Source: Eucalyptus grandis
Lineage: Eukaryota; Streptophyta; Magnoliopsida; Myrtales; Myrtaceae
DNA: 64,000 bases
Direction of reading: 5' to 3'
Assembly (NCBI RefSeq): GCF_016545825.1
Contig: NC_052612.1
Coordinates: forward strand, 52,001,738 to 52,065,737
The position numbers were made by a program, and so were the translations under genes. The notes beneath the pieces were generated by a model. It searched no databases and was not told the origin of the DNA. It worked only from the letters and a program-made list of their open reading frames with translations. The number at the start of each line of letters is the position of its first letter. Positions within the stretch are counted from its first letter, which is position 1. This document shows, one piece after another, positions 1 through 11,331 of the stretch.

Positions 1-735
1 CCATTGATTTTAAAATGAGAAGTGATGGGACACAGGCACTTAAAGATGAGTTTCTCTCATCACTTTGTAAATCAATTGATCCTTTTCCATTTCAAAGGTA
101 TCCATGTGTTGATACACAAGATATTTCAAGCATTTAACATATACTTCAATGTTTTTTTTCTTTTCAAGAGAACGGTTGCATATTGAACTTCGAAAACTAA
201 TGCTTTAAAATTTCAAGACTTTGGCGCACCTAATTATATACACGAATATGAGTTCAATCAGTTTTGATAATTCAGCCATCATGCTTTATTAAAAAAAAAA
301 AAAGTAAACATTCTATGTTTGGGACTATCCCTCTATATTCTGGATTGTTTTTTATCCACTGATGATATTGGCCGGTATATTTCATGTGTTCAGTATTTAC
401 CTGCCTAATATGGATTTCCTTAACGCAAATAAATTGTTCCATAACAAAAGAAAAAGTCAAACCTTATCGTGGACAAATTTGTTTTGGTTTTGATTAGATT
501 GTCCACGGCAGCATGACTCTCCTACTTTACAAGCGGATATGGCGGTGGTCTCGAAGATTATTTTAACATCGAATAAGAAACCTCTCGCATATACATTGAA
601 CATCCATCCATTCCACCAAATCTGCTTCAATCCGATTCGATCCATCGGTGGATTGCGGGAGCTTTCTAGTTTGGCGTTCTCTGGAGGACAAAAGAGGAAA
701 AGCTGTGCATGCCGATTTTCCCGGCTGCCTATGAT

Positions 736-767
<32 letters not shown>

Positions 768-960
768 ATCTCTCTCATTTATTCATTTGGTGCAGGTTCT
801 ATCCAAGGTTCCGACCCCCAATGCTTTTTTCCTTTGACCAATATCAATCAAAAGCATGCAACTCACGTACCAAACCAACCTCGAACTTCCAACGTAATGC
901 TGTCAACTTCATCAACTCGACTAAAAAACACAGAAAAGAAAGGCGAACAGTACACGCATG
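1..960. other. Gene-free left edge
   Basis: I see no supported gene here. The stretch is AT-rich up to about 530, then of mixed composition. Open frames at 539-1012 on both strands have no recognisable domain. The only clear structures are the CT microsatellite at about 735-776 and, at the right edge, the CATG duplication (957-960) next to the LTR element. Confidence 0.6.
735..776. repeat. CT microsatellite
   Basis: An uninterrupted run of CT dinucleotides is followed by an imperfect TCTCTA/TCTCTC tract. It is a simple sequence repeat with no coding meaning. Confidence 0.9.
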
Positions 961-1415
961 TGTCACGGGCCGAGAGTTTCCTTGGCCTCAGAAACGACCC
1001 GCGGGCGCCTAGCGAGCGGAATTCGCCAGCCGCCCTTTCTTTCTTTAGTGTTCCACGAACGATACGGTGAATGATTCTTCGTGCGAGACCTACCACGCCC
1101 GGCTTCGCTCGGGCGTCTAGTCCATCGAGTAAGGCGGCAGTTCTCTTTAGGCACAACAACCGGTTTCGGCACCGCCATGGCCTCGTCGGGAGAGCGGCAT
1201 CGGCTCCCGGCCCGGTTTGTGCACGGGAGGCCTACCCCGTCTTCGAGCTCCTAAGTGTTGTAATCCTTCTATCCTAGAACTCCTAGCACCAACCGTCCCC
1301 GACGCCACTCCCACGGACCGGTTGTGTTCTACCCTTTGCCTCTCACTCTTCACCAGATAACCCCAAGCGCCACTCACAAGTGTCACGAGTACGGGAGGAT
1401 TCACGGACCGTGACA
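961..1415 (-). repeat. LTR of the TRIM (3' LTR in element orientation)
   Basis: 455 bp, TG...CA ended, closely matching 1941-2394. It is flanked on the inner side by the polypurine tract when read on the minus strand. Confidence 0.9.
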
Positions 1416-1925
1416 TTCTCCCCCACTCAATTCGCAACGCCCTCGTTGCGATCTCTACTCTGCCGCTTCCTCGCGTAATTTAACCATTGATGTGCCATTT
1501 TTGGGAATTCACATTGAACGGTCACGCTCGCCCAACAAAGCAGGTTTCGCTCCATTGGCGGCCTCTTTCGATCTTAGCCGCTCGGCCCTTCGGTCACCTG
1601 CGCTTTCTGGCAAGTGTGGCATTTTTCGCCAACCACATCTTTTGGCAGCACCATTTCAGCCTAACCAGCATCTTGACCCCAGCAGACCAATGGAGGTTCT
1701 TTTCTTGTTGAAAACGTGATAGTAGACCTCTTCTTCGAATTCACCGATCGATCCAGGAACTTTATCCCTATTCAGCGAGGGTTCGGTTCTTCTCTAACTT
1801 CGCATTCCGCTCGACGAGAAGTCGACTCGTCCTAGCACCCATCCACTAGGACTTATCTACTTGACCCGCACTTGAGCGAGGAGTCAGATTCTCCGACTTG
1901 CTCACTCGCTTACTGGAGGGATTCC

Positions 1926-1938
1926 GGCTCTGATACCA
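1926..1938 (-). other. Primer binding site of the TRIM
   Basis: On the minus strand this reads TGGTATCAGAGCC, complementary to the 3' end of initiator tRNA-Met. It sits two bases from the LTR and fixes the element's orientation as minus. Confidence 0.85.
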
Positions 1939-1940
1939 CT

Positions 1941-2394
1941 TGTCACGGGCCGAGAGTTTCCTTGGCCTCGGAAACGACCCGCGGGCGCCTAGCGAGCGGA
2001 ATTCGCCAGGCCAGCCCTTTCTTTAGTCATTCCCGAACGATACGGTGAATGATTCTTCGTGCGAGACCCTACCACGCCCGGCTTCGCTCGGGCGTCTAGT
2101 CCATCGAGTAAGGCAAATAGTTCTCTTTAGGCACAACAACTGGTTTCGGCCTGCCATGGCCTCGTCAGGAGAGCGGCATCAGCTCCCGACCAGTTTGTGC
2201 ACGGGAGGCCTACCCCGTCTTCAGAGCTCCTAAGTGTTGTAATCCTTCTATCCTAGAACTCCTAGCACCAACCGTCCTGACGCCACTCCCACGGACCAGT
2301 TGTGTTCTACCCTTCTGCCTCTCACTCTTCACCAGATAACCCCAAGCGCCACTCACAAGTGTCACGAGTACGGGAGGATTCACGGACCGTGACA
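1941..2394 (-). repeat. LTR of the TRIM (5' LTR in element orientation)
   Basis: 454 bp copy of the repeat at 961-1415, with the same TGTCACGG/CCGTGACA ends. CATG follows directly. Confidence 0.9.
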
Positions 2395-3800
2395 CATGCA
2401 TGGAGCTGCGCTGATGACCACCTCTCACGCTTCGAGAGTTGGCCGCAGACTATTTGAAAAATTTATAAAAATAAAAAGTCATAATCAATTCAATCTTAAA
2501 CCTTTCAATTTAGCTAATTGAGTTTTAAACATTTTCGTATTTTTCTAATTGCATCCATCTGGCCATCACATGAGCATGGCCCAATTTGATGTCAATTAAA
2601 ATTTAAACAAAATTTTATGTAATTAGAAATTTGCAATAATCAAATAATCTGTCACTTTACTATTTCATGCGTGTAACATTTTCACGAAGTTAATTTCGAT
2701 TTATGGTGATGTTTGATTCAATAACGAAAGAAAATCATATTAAGGTTTTTTGTGTGACTTGTGGGAACATTTTACTCGACAAGCAATGGTATGAGAATGA
2801 CAAGGTGTTGAGAAAATAGATTGGGAGAAGGATGGAATTGGCTTTTGAGGTGTGAATACACTATCTTTAAAAAAATTATTTGACCCATACATTATTAATG
2901 ATTACTGAAAAAAATCCCACAGAATACAACAAAGTTTCGAACAAAAATACCGTATAACAATTTAGGTATTTCTCCCATAACTCTTGAAGGGAAAACATTG
3001 AAAACAATGACTATATTTTTTTATAAAGAAAAATCGAGAAGTAAAAAGTATTGACACAGAAACGACGAATATATAACAGTGTTTTTTTAACAATTCAACT
3101 CAATATTTCCTTCAGACAAGGAAATTTGCTTAAAAATATAAGAGAAAAGGAGGTCCAGCAACGTAGCGTCAATGTTGCAGTTAAGCGATAAAGTTCACAT
3201 TCCAAGATATTGAGTTTTCGAATAATCTAGGAGACAAGGGTGGCCGCTATCTCAATCAAGGTCTCGAGGAGTGGTAAAATTTAGTTCTAGTATCTGTTTT
3301 GGCTAAAAACTTTAGAATTTCAATTATAAAACCAAAATTTCTGGTTACTACCTATCAATTGTTCGATAATTATACATGTAATCCATGAGGTATCGGGCCA
3401 TTTGTAGCTTGAGCTGTTGTGGTGCATATTCTACCTTCAGATCTTTTCTTACGATTTCATAGTAATTTCTCCTGAGTTACGATCATGTCTGCATATAATG
3501 TTAAATGAACTTCGCCTTCTCCTTTTGAACAGATACGAATGCCAAAGTCAAACAGATGATTAACATCATCCAAGAAGATGATAATATTTGCGGCTGGTTT
3601 TTGTTCTATAATATAGCTGTAGCAGACATAGCGTGTGTGAGCCAAAGAGGAAGGATTTCAAAAGCTGGAAGCACTTCTCCAAGAGGCAGAAGGCAAGAGC
3701 CTTAGACCTCATAATAGAGTTGAGGAATATGCAAGGAGAATTGAAGAAGGCAAGCCATAACCAAAGAATCACGTTACTTCCTTTCAACATGTTATATGCT
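2395..3800. other. AT-rich intergenic DNA
   Basis: No gene, RNA or bounded mobile element can be supported here. Only short random open frames occur. Confidence 0.6.
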
Positions 3801-4835
3801 ATGTTGGCGTTGTCCCACATAGGACTGGTGGTTAGCTTATAAATATAAAAGAAAATCTCATCCTTTAAGCTGATATTTTAGGTCAGAAAGGCTCAAGACC
3901 ACCCGTCACTAGTATTAGAGCCAAATTACCACCAAGTTTGAATTGAAGAGTCACACTAGAGAATTACGGGCTATTATGGTTTCGAGGTTACAAATAAGTC
4001 TATACCCAACAATCACAAAGGAAAAACACAAGTTGTTACGTTTCCAACCTAGGACTCAATGTATGAGAGGAAAATTATTGGGATTATCCTACATAAGGCT
4101 GATGATTGATTTATAAGTATAAAGGAAAACCCCGCTCTGTAAATTAGCTTTTGGAGTGAGAGAGATCTAAGATCACCCATCACTGATATCAAAACCCAAG
4201 TTGTCAACAAGTCAAAACTCAACAGTCACACTCAAGAGTTACAAGTTGTTATGACTCTGACCCAAGCCCGATATGTTAGAACGAAATTGTTAAGATTGTT
4301 GAGGTTGGTGGCATGAGGGAAAGCCTCATCGTTTAAGCTAACTTTGAGGTAAAATTGGCTTTTAAGCTTGCTTTTAGAGTGAGAGAGACCCAAGACCACT
4401 CAACACTAATATCAAAGCCCAAGTTACCCACAAATCTGGACACAATAGTCACATGGGGGAGATACAAGTTATTCTATCTTCGACCCAAAACCCGATGTGT
4501 GAGGGTAACATTGTTGGTCCTATTCCACATAGGCTGTCATTGGTTTATTGGTATAAATTAAAGCCTCATCTTTTGAATTAGCTCTTGAGATGAAAGAGTC
4601 CTAAAACCACCCATTACTAATATCAGAGTCCAATTTACCAATAAGTCTAAACTCAATAGTCACAGGAGAAAATTACAGGTTGTTGTGGCTCTGACCTAGA
4701 CTCGATGTATAAGGAGAAAATTATTGAGGTTGTGGAATAGGCTGATGGCCAATTTATAGATGTGAGAAAATGCCTTATTCTTTGAGCTATCTTTTGGAGC
4801 AAAAAAAACCCAAGACCATCCAACACCCTATTCTT
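3800..4835. repeat. Diverged tandem repeat, unit about 210-280 bp, five copies
   Basis: The same word order recurs: a phrase like CACATAGGCTGATG, then TTTATAAGTATAAA, then CAAGACCACCCATCAC, then ATATCAGAGCCCAA, then TCAACAGTCACA. The CAAGACCACC-type anchor appears near 3893, 4170, 4392, 4602 and 4812, giving spacings of about 277, 222, 210 and 210 bp. The units are diverged and non-coding. A degraded array, possibly grown from a transposon end, is the simplest reading. Confidence 0.75.
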
Positions 4836-5007
4836 CTTGATTAAAGCACGAAACTATGGCTCCTCTCAAGGATACGTTATTGATTAACACATAGCTAGTG
4901 ACCGCAAGAGCTATGATATAAGAAAGCAAGCTCGACAATTGGTTCATCTGCCTTTAGCGGATGATTTGAGTAGGTTATTCGAGTTTCACTTGCCATTTGG
5001 TTACTAA

Positions 5008-5952
5008 GGGTGCGTTTGTTTTAGTGGAATACGTTTTCGGGGAAAACATTTTCCTCATTTTCCAGCGTTTGGGTTGCTTAGGAAAATGAGTCAACGGAAA
5101 ACGTTTTTCTAGTTAGCGGAAAATGTTTTCTTAGCAAAGGTTAAATTCAGGAAAATGATTTCCCCTTTGAAAGGACCGGAAAACGTTTTCCGAATCTACC
5201 AAAGCTTAGATTTGATGCTTGGTTTACAAACAATTATTCTTATAAAATTATATTTTTAAAAAATTGAAATTGAAATTTTTATTTTTTAGAAATCAAAATT
5301 TGGAAAACATTTTTAAAATAAAAATAAAAAAATTCCAATTTGCTTCTTTTTCTTTTCTTTTCTTCCTTTTTCTTTTTGCATCTTCTTCACCTGTCACCAA
5401 CCACAAGGACGGCCGGTGAGCTCCGGTCTCATTAGATCGAGCGATCTCATGGCCTTCAATAACAAGGCTTGAGCTTGCTCGAGACCGATGAGCCTCAAGC
5501 CTCGTTAAATTGGGTGAGCTCGTGGCCTCTAGCGATGAGGCTTAAGCCTTGCCGATTGGGCGATCTCACAACCTCTAGCGGCCGGTGGCGAGCTTACCGC
5601 CTCTAGTGACAGCTAGAGCTCACCCCTTGTAAGCCAACCAGGAACAAACTGCCAAAGGAAGATGGCATGAGGAAGCTAAGGAGTGAAGGACAAGAGAAGG
5701 AAAAAGAGAAAAAGGAAATAAAAACAAAGAAAATAAAAAAACAACAATATTAAAATTTTGAAGTTTTTTAAATTAAAATTCATTCTTTTTCTTGTGATGA
5801 AGTGTGAAATTATTTTTTAATAGGATCCAAATAGTATAAAACATTTTTAATTATACATCGCCAAACAAAAGAAAACAAATCGTATTCTTGGAAAATGCTT
5901 TCTAGAAAAGTATTTTCCTTTGTCATGAGGTTTCCGTGAGACAAACGCACCC
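5008..5952. mobile_element. MITE, PIF/Harbinger- or hAT-like, with GC-rich core
   Basis: The element starts GGGTGCGTTTGTT and ends with the inverted GACAAACGCACCC. TAA flanks both sides (5005-5007 and 5953-5955), which fits a 3-bp Harbinger-type target duplication. Inside the ends are GGAAAACATTTTCC-like subterminal palindromes, then a polypyrimidine arm (about 5341-5385), a GC-rich core of GAGCTC/GGCCTC/AGGCTTGAGC words, and a polypurine arm (about 5690-5740). There is no transposase. A hAT origin with an unclear 8-bp duplication is the alternative. Confidence 0.75.
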
Positions 5953-6119
5953 TAAGTTAGTATTGTTTGTGAAGAGGCCCCATTCTCTCATTTTTATGGA
6001 TAGTGTTATTTCTATTCAAATTTTGTGTGAATTTTAAAATAAGAAAAAAAGAAAAGGACCGATCCAATTCAAACCGTGATTTCAGTTTGGGTCATATTTG
6101 GGTAGCATAGAACTCGAAT

Positions 6120-6500
6120 CGAACTAGATCGTTGACACCCGAGTCCTAGTAGTCGAGATTCTCTCCCACCGGCCCATCATTCACAAGCTCGTCCGCATCA
6201 TACACGATCCGGTCCTCGTCCACGCCCGCGCCGGCATCATCAACGTCCTTGTCCTTGTCATCAACGCTCCCGTCCTCCGAGAAATCCAACCATGCCATGA
6301 AGGAAGGTGACTCCAGCGAAAGCCCCTACGATCCTGCCCGCTTTACGAACGTTCTCGTCCTCCGAGGAATCCAACCCTGCCGCGAAGGCAAGTCCACCGC
6401 AAGCCCCCATGGTAGCGGGGGGTCGCTGGGCCCCAGCCCTTCCCGCCAATGGTGGGGCAATGACGAAGGCTTGCAACAAGCCCCCACCGTTGGCTTCCAA
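6120..6500. other. GC-rich island with internal duplication
   Basis: A roughly 380-bp GC-rich block stands in AT-rich DNA. Two diverged copies of one phrase (TCCTCCGAG.AATCCAACC, then TGCC..GAAGG) begin near 6274 and 6358. Open frames exist on both strands but match nothing I recognise. It may be a captured gene fragment or a decayed exon. Confidence 0.4.
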
Positions 6501-7970
6501 CTTTCCTTTCTTTTTTTTTTTTTTTACTTTAGCTTATTTTTTAATTAATTTCAATAAAATTTGTATAAAAAATAAGATTTGGACTAAAAAACGAGCATTA
6601 TGTTTCATATTTAGTCATGTCGTCACCACATAGAAGAGAGAATATTTAAAAAAACCACTCCGGCATTTTCTATAAACCAAGTTGAACAAAATTAATGGAA
6701 TGACTTGATTACACTAATTTGACAAGATTTAAATGACACTATCACCTCGAAAGAAGTAAATAGATATGATGAAAGAACAAAGTATGATGAGAAACCATGC
6801 AGTAACCTCGATTCTCTTGTGTGCAAAACAATAGTCAAATGGGACAAAGTAATTTGCATACAGAAATTATAATGGTTTGGATTATTACAAACTTACGTTC
6901 AATCTTCCACACTGATAGCTAAAAAATGAACTAAATAATGAATAAGAGATTGTAGAGTTGAGTATTCTCTCCTCAATTATATGATCTTATCTCAGTTACT
7001 CTAACAATTTCCTCTCAAAGATTACAAATACAGCTCACAAAGACTAGTGTGCAATATTAAAGCTCTTTTTGAAGTTTTGAATTTCATATTCAAAATCTTG
7101 TCACTTGCTTCAGCACCACAACCTCCTTTTATGCTCCTCTAATTCTAAGGTTACCGTTGGACATTACTCTGAAGATTATTCATCCAAACAACCCTTTGGA
7201 CACGAATGATGCAAGAAAATTAGATTGCTGTTTGAATTGCTAGTAAAAATCTCGCTTAGATTAAATTGCTCATATAATTAAATTTAAATTTAAAATCCTC
7301 AGAGACCCACATATAACCCACCTTTCAAAAAAAATTGTCATTTATGAGTTTAAGACCAATTTTAACAGGCGTTAATAAGATTGAAATGATGTCGCTAGCT
7401 TGCTAGTTTCCATGAGCCAAGAGCATCAAGGGCGAGGGGAAACAGAATCAACGATTGACTGGACCAAGTTATGACGCTGTTCTCTTTAACTTGGGCCATA
7501 TATCGGATGGAACTAAGATGTCCAATTATGACAAACGGGCTTTCAAGTAGGACCGAATTAGAACCTGGAACTCGGCCATTCTCATTCTCCTACCACCTCT
7601 AATTGAATGGATCACTGCTTCAACATTATCATTATCTTCAACCTACAAAAGTAGAGTTTAACTGTGACGAGTGATTACAAAGAGGGCAACCCAAAACTCA
7701 TATTTGAAGCAATAAGAAAGCACCATGGGGTAATTAAAAAAGACCTGGGAAGTTACAGTATATTCAGACGATACTAAGATTAAGATACACCAGAAGCAAC
7801 CTTCAGCATCACGCGGATATCATGTTCCTCTCACCACAGGTCTCCGACCAAGCTTCAACAAACTCGAAACAATTGACTCACAGAAAGAAAACAAGCCTCT
7901 TCCGAATAAAACACGTAATCTAGGAGCAAATACCGCGGTCAAGGACACCCGAAGAGAGATCCGCAGACAA
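6501..7970. other. Intergenic DNA downstream of the BAG7-like gene
   Basis: AT-rich with no supported gene. About the last 200 bases before 7971 should include the BAG7 3' untranslated region, since that gene reads on the minus strand. Confidence 0.5.
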
Positions 7971-10900
7971 TTAAGCCTCTGAAGTGGTGGTGCTGTTCTC
8001 CTCCTGGTCAAGCATTTTCACAATTTGTGCCACGCCATCTGCAATTTCCTTCTGGATGACCCCATCAGGCACATCAAAAGTCCTCCTCATGGAAAGTGAT
8101 TTTCCCGGGGGCTGGGGATCCACCACATCCAGCATTGCTTCCAGCTCGTCTATCATTGATTTCTTTGCGGTCCGCACCATCACATCAGCTCCCTGACACA
8201 TCAAAAGGGGAAAAATGAAACCGACTTCAGCTTTTGCATAATGTGATCACCTACCTAGAATTCAAGATAAGGAATAGAGCAATGCAAAAACAAGACAAAC
8301 ATTCCCCACTCACATCCCATCTGTGCCAGTGGGCTACGCATTTATCTAACAGGACAACACCCTAAGCATTCGCATTCCACGGATAAATCAACACTAATTT
8401 GGAGAAATCTGCTCAAGACTAAATAACAAACCGATGGAAAATAACAGTTAAATTAGATTAAAACAAATGAGTTTTTCTCCGGTTCAGTTCTAAAGTTGCC
8501 AATATGCTCAAGATTATATTACTGGTCAGTTTTGTCATTCGGAATTTAAAACCCAGAAACAAAGGGCCAAAATATCTATGTACATACGCAAGCACACTGC
8601 CTCCACTTTCTAAATGGGTATTCTCTGCCTGCACCATAACGTCAGCTGGCTGGCCCTTTTCTTCAACAAAGCCTCCACCACCAACTCTGTTTATATCCAT
8701 TCTCATTTGATATTAAAAAAAAAAAAAAAGTATGCTGCTCCAAGAGATCAAAGGCTCTTCCCACTTCTTACCATACGCTGAGCGAAAGAAAGTCACTCAT
8801 AGGTGCATCCGTGAAAAGAGAAGATTGATATTTGTTATTTTCTTTTGCAAGACAGAGATAAAAACTAAACTGATAACCCCTATATAAACTTAAAATTTTT
8901 TTCAGGACAAAGTATCCAAGCTAATCCATGCTTCAACTGAACCCATAAGCAACCCGGCAAACACAAAAACTTTCACCTCCCTTACCTTGCACCTCTTCTC
9001 TACCTCTTCCCTCTTTTCCCCCAGTCAAAGACACCCTAAGGGGGGATAGAGGAAGTTCCACTGGACAAAGGAAGAGGATCAAACATGAAATGTATCATTT
9101 GTTGCTTTCAGTAAGACAAGCCCATATCCTTCCACAATTGGAAAAACAGAGCAGAGGCATCCAAGTACTTGCCACAGGTTTATATGCACATATTTACAAG
9201 TTAAAATGCAGACTGCAACGTAATAAGAATCAACATGGGCAGAGTGGTGGAGTGGTAATGACACTAAATGCAGGATAAAGACATCTCTCTACAATTATCT
9301 GAAAAACTATCAGCATAAGCCGCATACTAGCTGTTGGCCTACAAGTATTGAAGTAATTGAAAATGTATTACCTCAATGGCATCAACGGTTAGGAGCAGAA
9401 CAATGATCTTCTCAGCGAACCTTTGACGCTCCTCTGCATCATGAGCAACACGACGACGGTAGGAGAAATTATGGAAAAGCCCCCGAATTTCCTTTAACTT
9501 AGACTTGGCTACTGCCAGCTCTCTAAGGGCACGAAGAGCCTGGGATCTACGGATTAGATAAGCTCTGAAGCTCATCTGGATCATTACAGCTGCATCTAGA
9601 GGAGACAGCTCCTTCTTCTTTCCCCTCACCCTTCGGATAGTCTCAGTTCTCTTGGCAAAAGCCTTAACCACGATACATGCAAAAACACAGAAAACCCATC
9701 AATCACGGTGAAAGTGCAACCATAACCCTTGACAACCAGAACTTTTTTTTTTCCACAGAACAAAATTCAACCAGTGGGAGCAAGTCAAGAATACAGAACA
9801 TAAGTATTAACCGACAAAGTATGACAGATATTTGTAGGTTCGTATGCTCCATGAGGAATAAAAATTCTCCCCTGCTCATGTAAGTATCATAAGGAAAAGT
9901 AGTTTCTAATCAACGAAAAATTCTACCTAACTCCCGGATATCACAGTCGGTGTTCTGTTCTTCAACTGCATTGTCCATCTCCATATGCACTATACTCACT
10001 CAATGATGCGTTTCTTCCAAAGAGAAAAGTATTTACAATGGAATGACCAGGAAAGAGGTACAGACCAATCAGTCTACAGAGCCTGACCATAGGAAATTCG
10101 TGTCAACGGATGGGCAGTCATTTACACCGATCTACTTTTTCTGTGATCTGATCATTAATTAGAGGGGACTGCAAGAAATCATTGAAGTTGATCGTACACA
10201 CATAAGTCGTTTGAACTCGATGGATCCATTACCACATTCTGAAGAATGATCACAAAGTCAAACCTACTCTTCCAAATTCTAAAACCCCAGAAAGTAGCAG
10301 GGGAGATATGCTGGCAAATCGGAGCACAGCAGATAAAATGTGAAGCTCGATGCTTATGACAGCTGAAAATGACGCTCTACTTAAATCATGCGCATGTGCT
10401 CAAAAAGCGTTTCAAAATCGGTGAAGAAGTGTCACTATCTGCATCTTCAACATCAAGCCTCCATAAATAATAAGGAAACAAAACAAGATAAGCCACGAAG
10501 AAATGAATCTGTGTAATGTGAGCAGCCATAATGAAAGCTTGAAAAATCGACACGACTAACCTGTCTCAAAACAACAGCTCCATGACGGCGGCTGGGCTCT
10601 TCGACCTCCACCACACGCGTGGCGCACTTATCCTCCTTCTTCTTCTCCTTCTCCTTCTTCTTCTCCTTCTTGTCCCTGTGCGATTTGGCCTCGCCATCGT
10701 GGCCGCCACCTGTCGACGACTTCCACGTGTACGTCCGTGTATACCCCTCCTCGCCCTTCTCCTTGATCTCCGCAGTCCACTTGTAGCTCTTCGCTCCACC
10801 GCGGTGATGCGGAAGGTGATGATGAAGCTGATGGTGGTGATGCTTCTCCTTCTCCTTCTGTTTCTCCTTCTCCTTCTCCTTCTTCCCGGACTTGATCTCG

Positions 10901-11331
10901 GCCGTCCATTTGTACTTCCGGTCCGCCTCCTCCCCCTCGATCTCCGCCGTCCAGGTGTACTTCCGATCGGCGGAGGCCGCGGCGCTGACGAGGCGGTCGA
11001 ACCTGGACTCGAGAGCCGAGACGCGGTCGCAGAGGGGCTGCAGGTAGTGCGGCTCGGGCCTGACCCGCTGGAGGACCCTCCGGTAGGAGGCGGAGCGCGG
11101 GGTCCGCTCGATCCGGACCAGGTCCTCGACGGTGTCGAGGAGGTCGAAGGGGGTAGGGGCAGGGGTAGGGTTAGGGCTCAGGAGGTCGAGCGCGAGGCAG
11201 ATGTCCTCGGGATCCTCCAGGAACGGGGAGAATGCGAAGGCTCCCGGGGCGAACACGGCGGCCTCGGCGACGAAGGAGGAGGGCCGGCAGAAGAAAGGGT
11301 CCCTGACGTCGACTCGCCTGAGTAGACTCAT
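7971..11331 (-). CDS. BAG7: BAG family molecular chaperone regulator 7-like
   Basis: Exons on the minus strand are 11331-10561, 9662-9372 and 8192-7971, with GT-AG introns, all phase 0, giving 427 aa. In order, the protein has an acidic, Pro-rich N-terminus; a charged linker with YTWTAEI/YKWTAEI repeats (residues 125-131, 140-146, 183-189), a His run (164-176) and Lys/Glu runs; an IQ calmodulin motif (about 282-297, IQMSFRAYLIRRSQ); and a BAG domain (about 304-385) that binds the Hsp70 ATPase domain. Length and the IQ-BAG order fit Arabidopsis BAG7, an ER co-chaperone of the unfolded protein response, better than the shorter BAG5. I chose the ATG at 11331 because it starts the family-like MSLLRR; an in-frame ATG at 11436 adds 35 unrecognised residues. 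A CACGTG G-box lies about 340 bp upstream. Confidence 0.93.

Larger units (their letters stand above)
961..2394 (-). mobile_element. Complete small LTR retroelement (TRIM type)
   Basis: Two near-identical direct repeats (961-1415 and 1941-2394) begin TGTCACGG and end CCGTGACA and enclose about 525 bp of non-coding DNA. Read on the minus strand, the sequence next to the 5' LTR is TGGTATCAGAGCC (1926-1938), the classic initiator-tRNA-Met primer binding site. A purine tract (complement of 1416-1427) abuts the 3' LTR. The four bases CATG lie directly outside both ends (957-960 and 2395-2398) and fit a target duplication. There is no gag or pol, so it must have moved with borrowed enzymes. The LTRs differ by scattered substitutions and small indels, so the insertion is moderately old. 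Confidence 0.9.

Noticed and set aside
539..1012. 157-aa open frame
   Set aside because: No domain, it runs into the LTR element, and it includes a CT microsatellite.
1147..1437. Minus-strand frames within the LTRs, repeated at 2210-2428
   Set aside because: The same reading frame appears in both LTRs because the LTRs are repeats; it resembles no protein.
11150..11180. Telomere-like GGGGTAGGGTTAGGG string
   Set aside because: It lies inside BAG7 exon 1 and encodes the Pro-rich SPNPTPAPTP segment; it is not an array.
10582..11325. 247-aa open frame on the plus strand
   Set aside because: It is antisense to BAG7 exon 1. Its Leu runs are the complement of Lys/Glu codon runs, and it has no homology.
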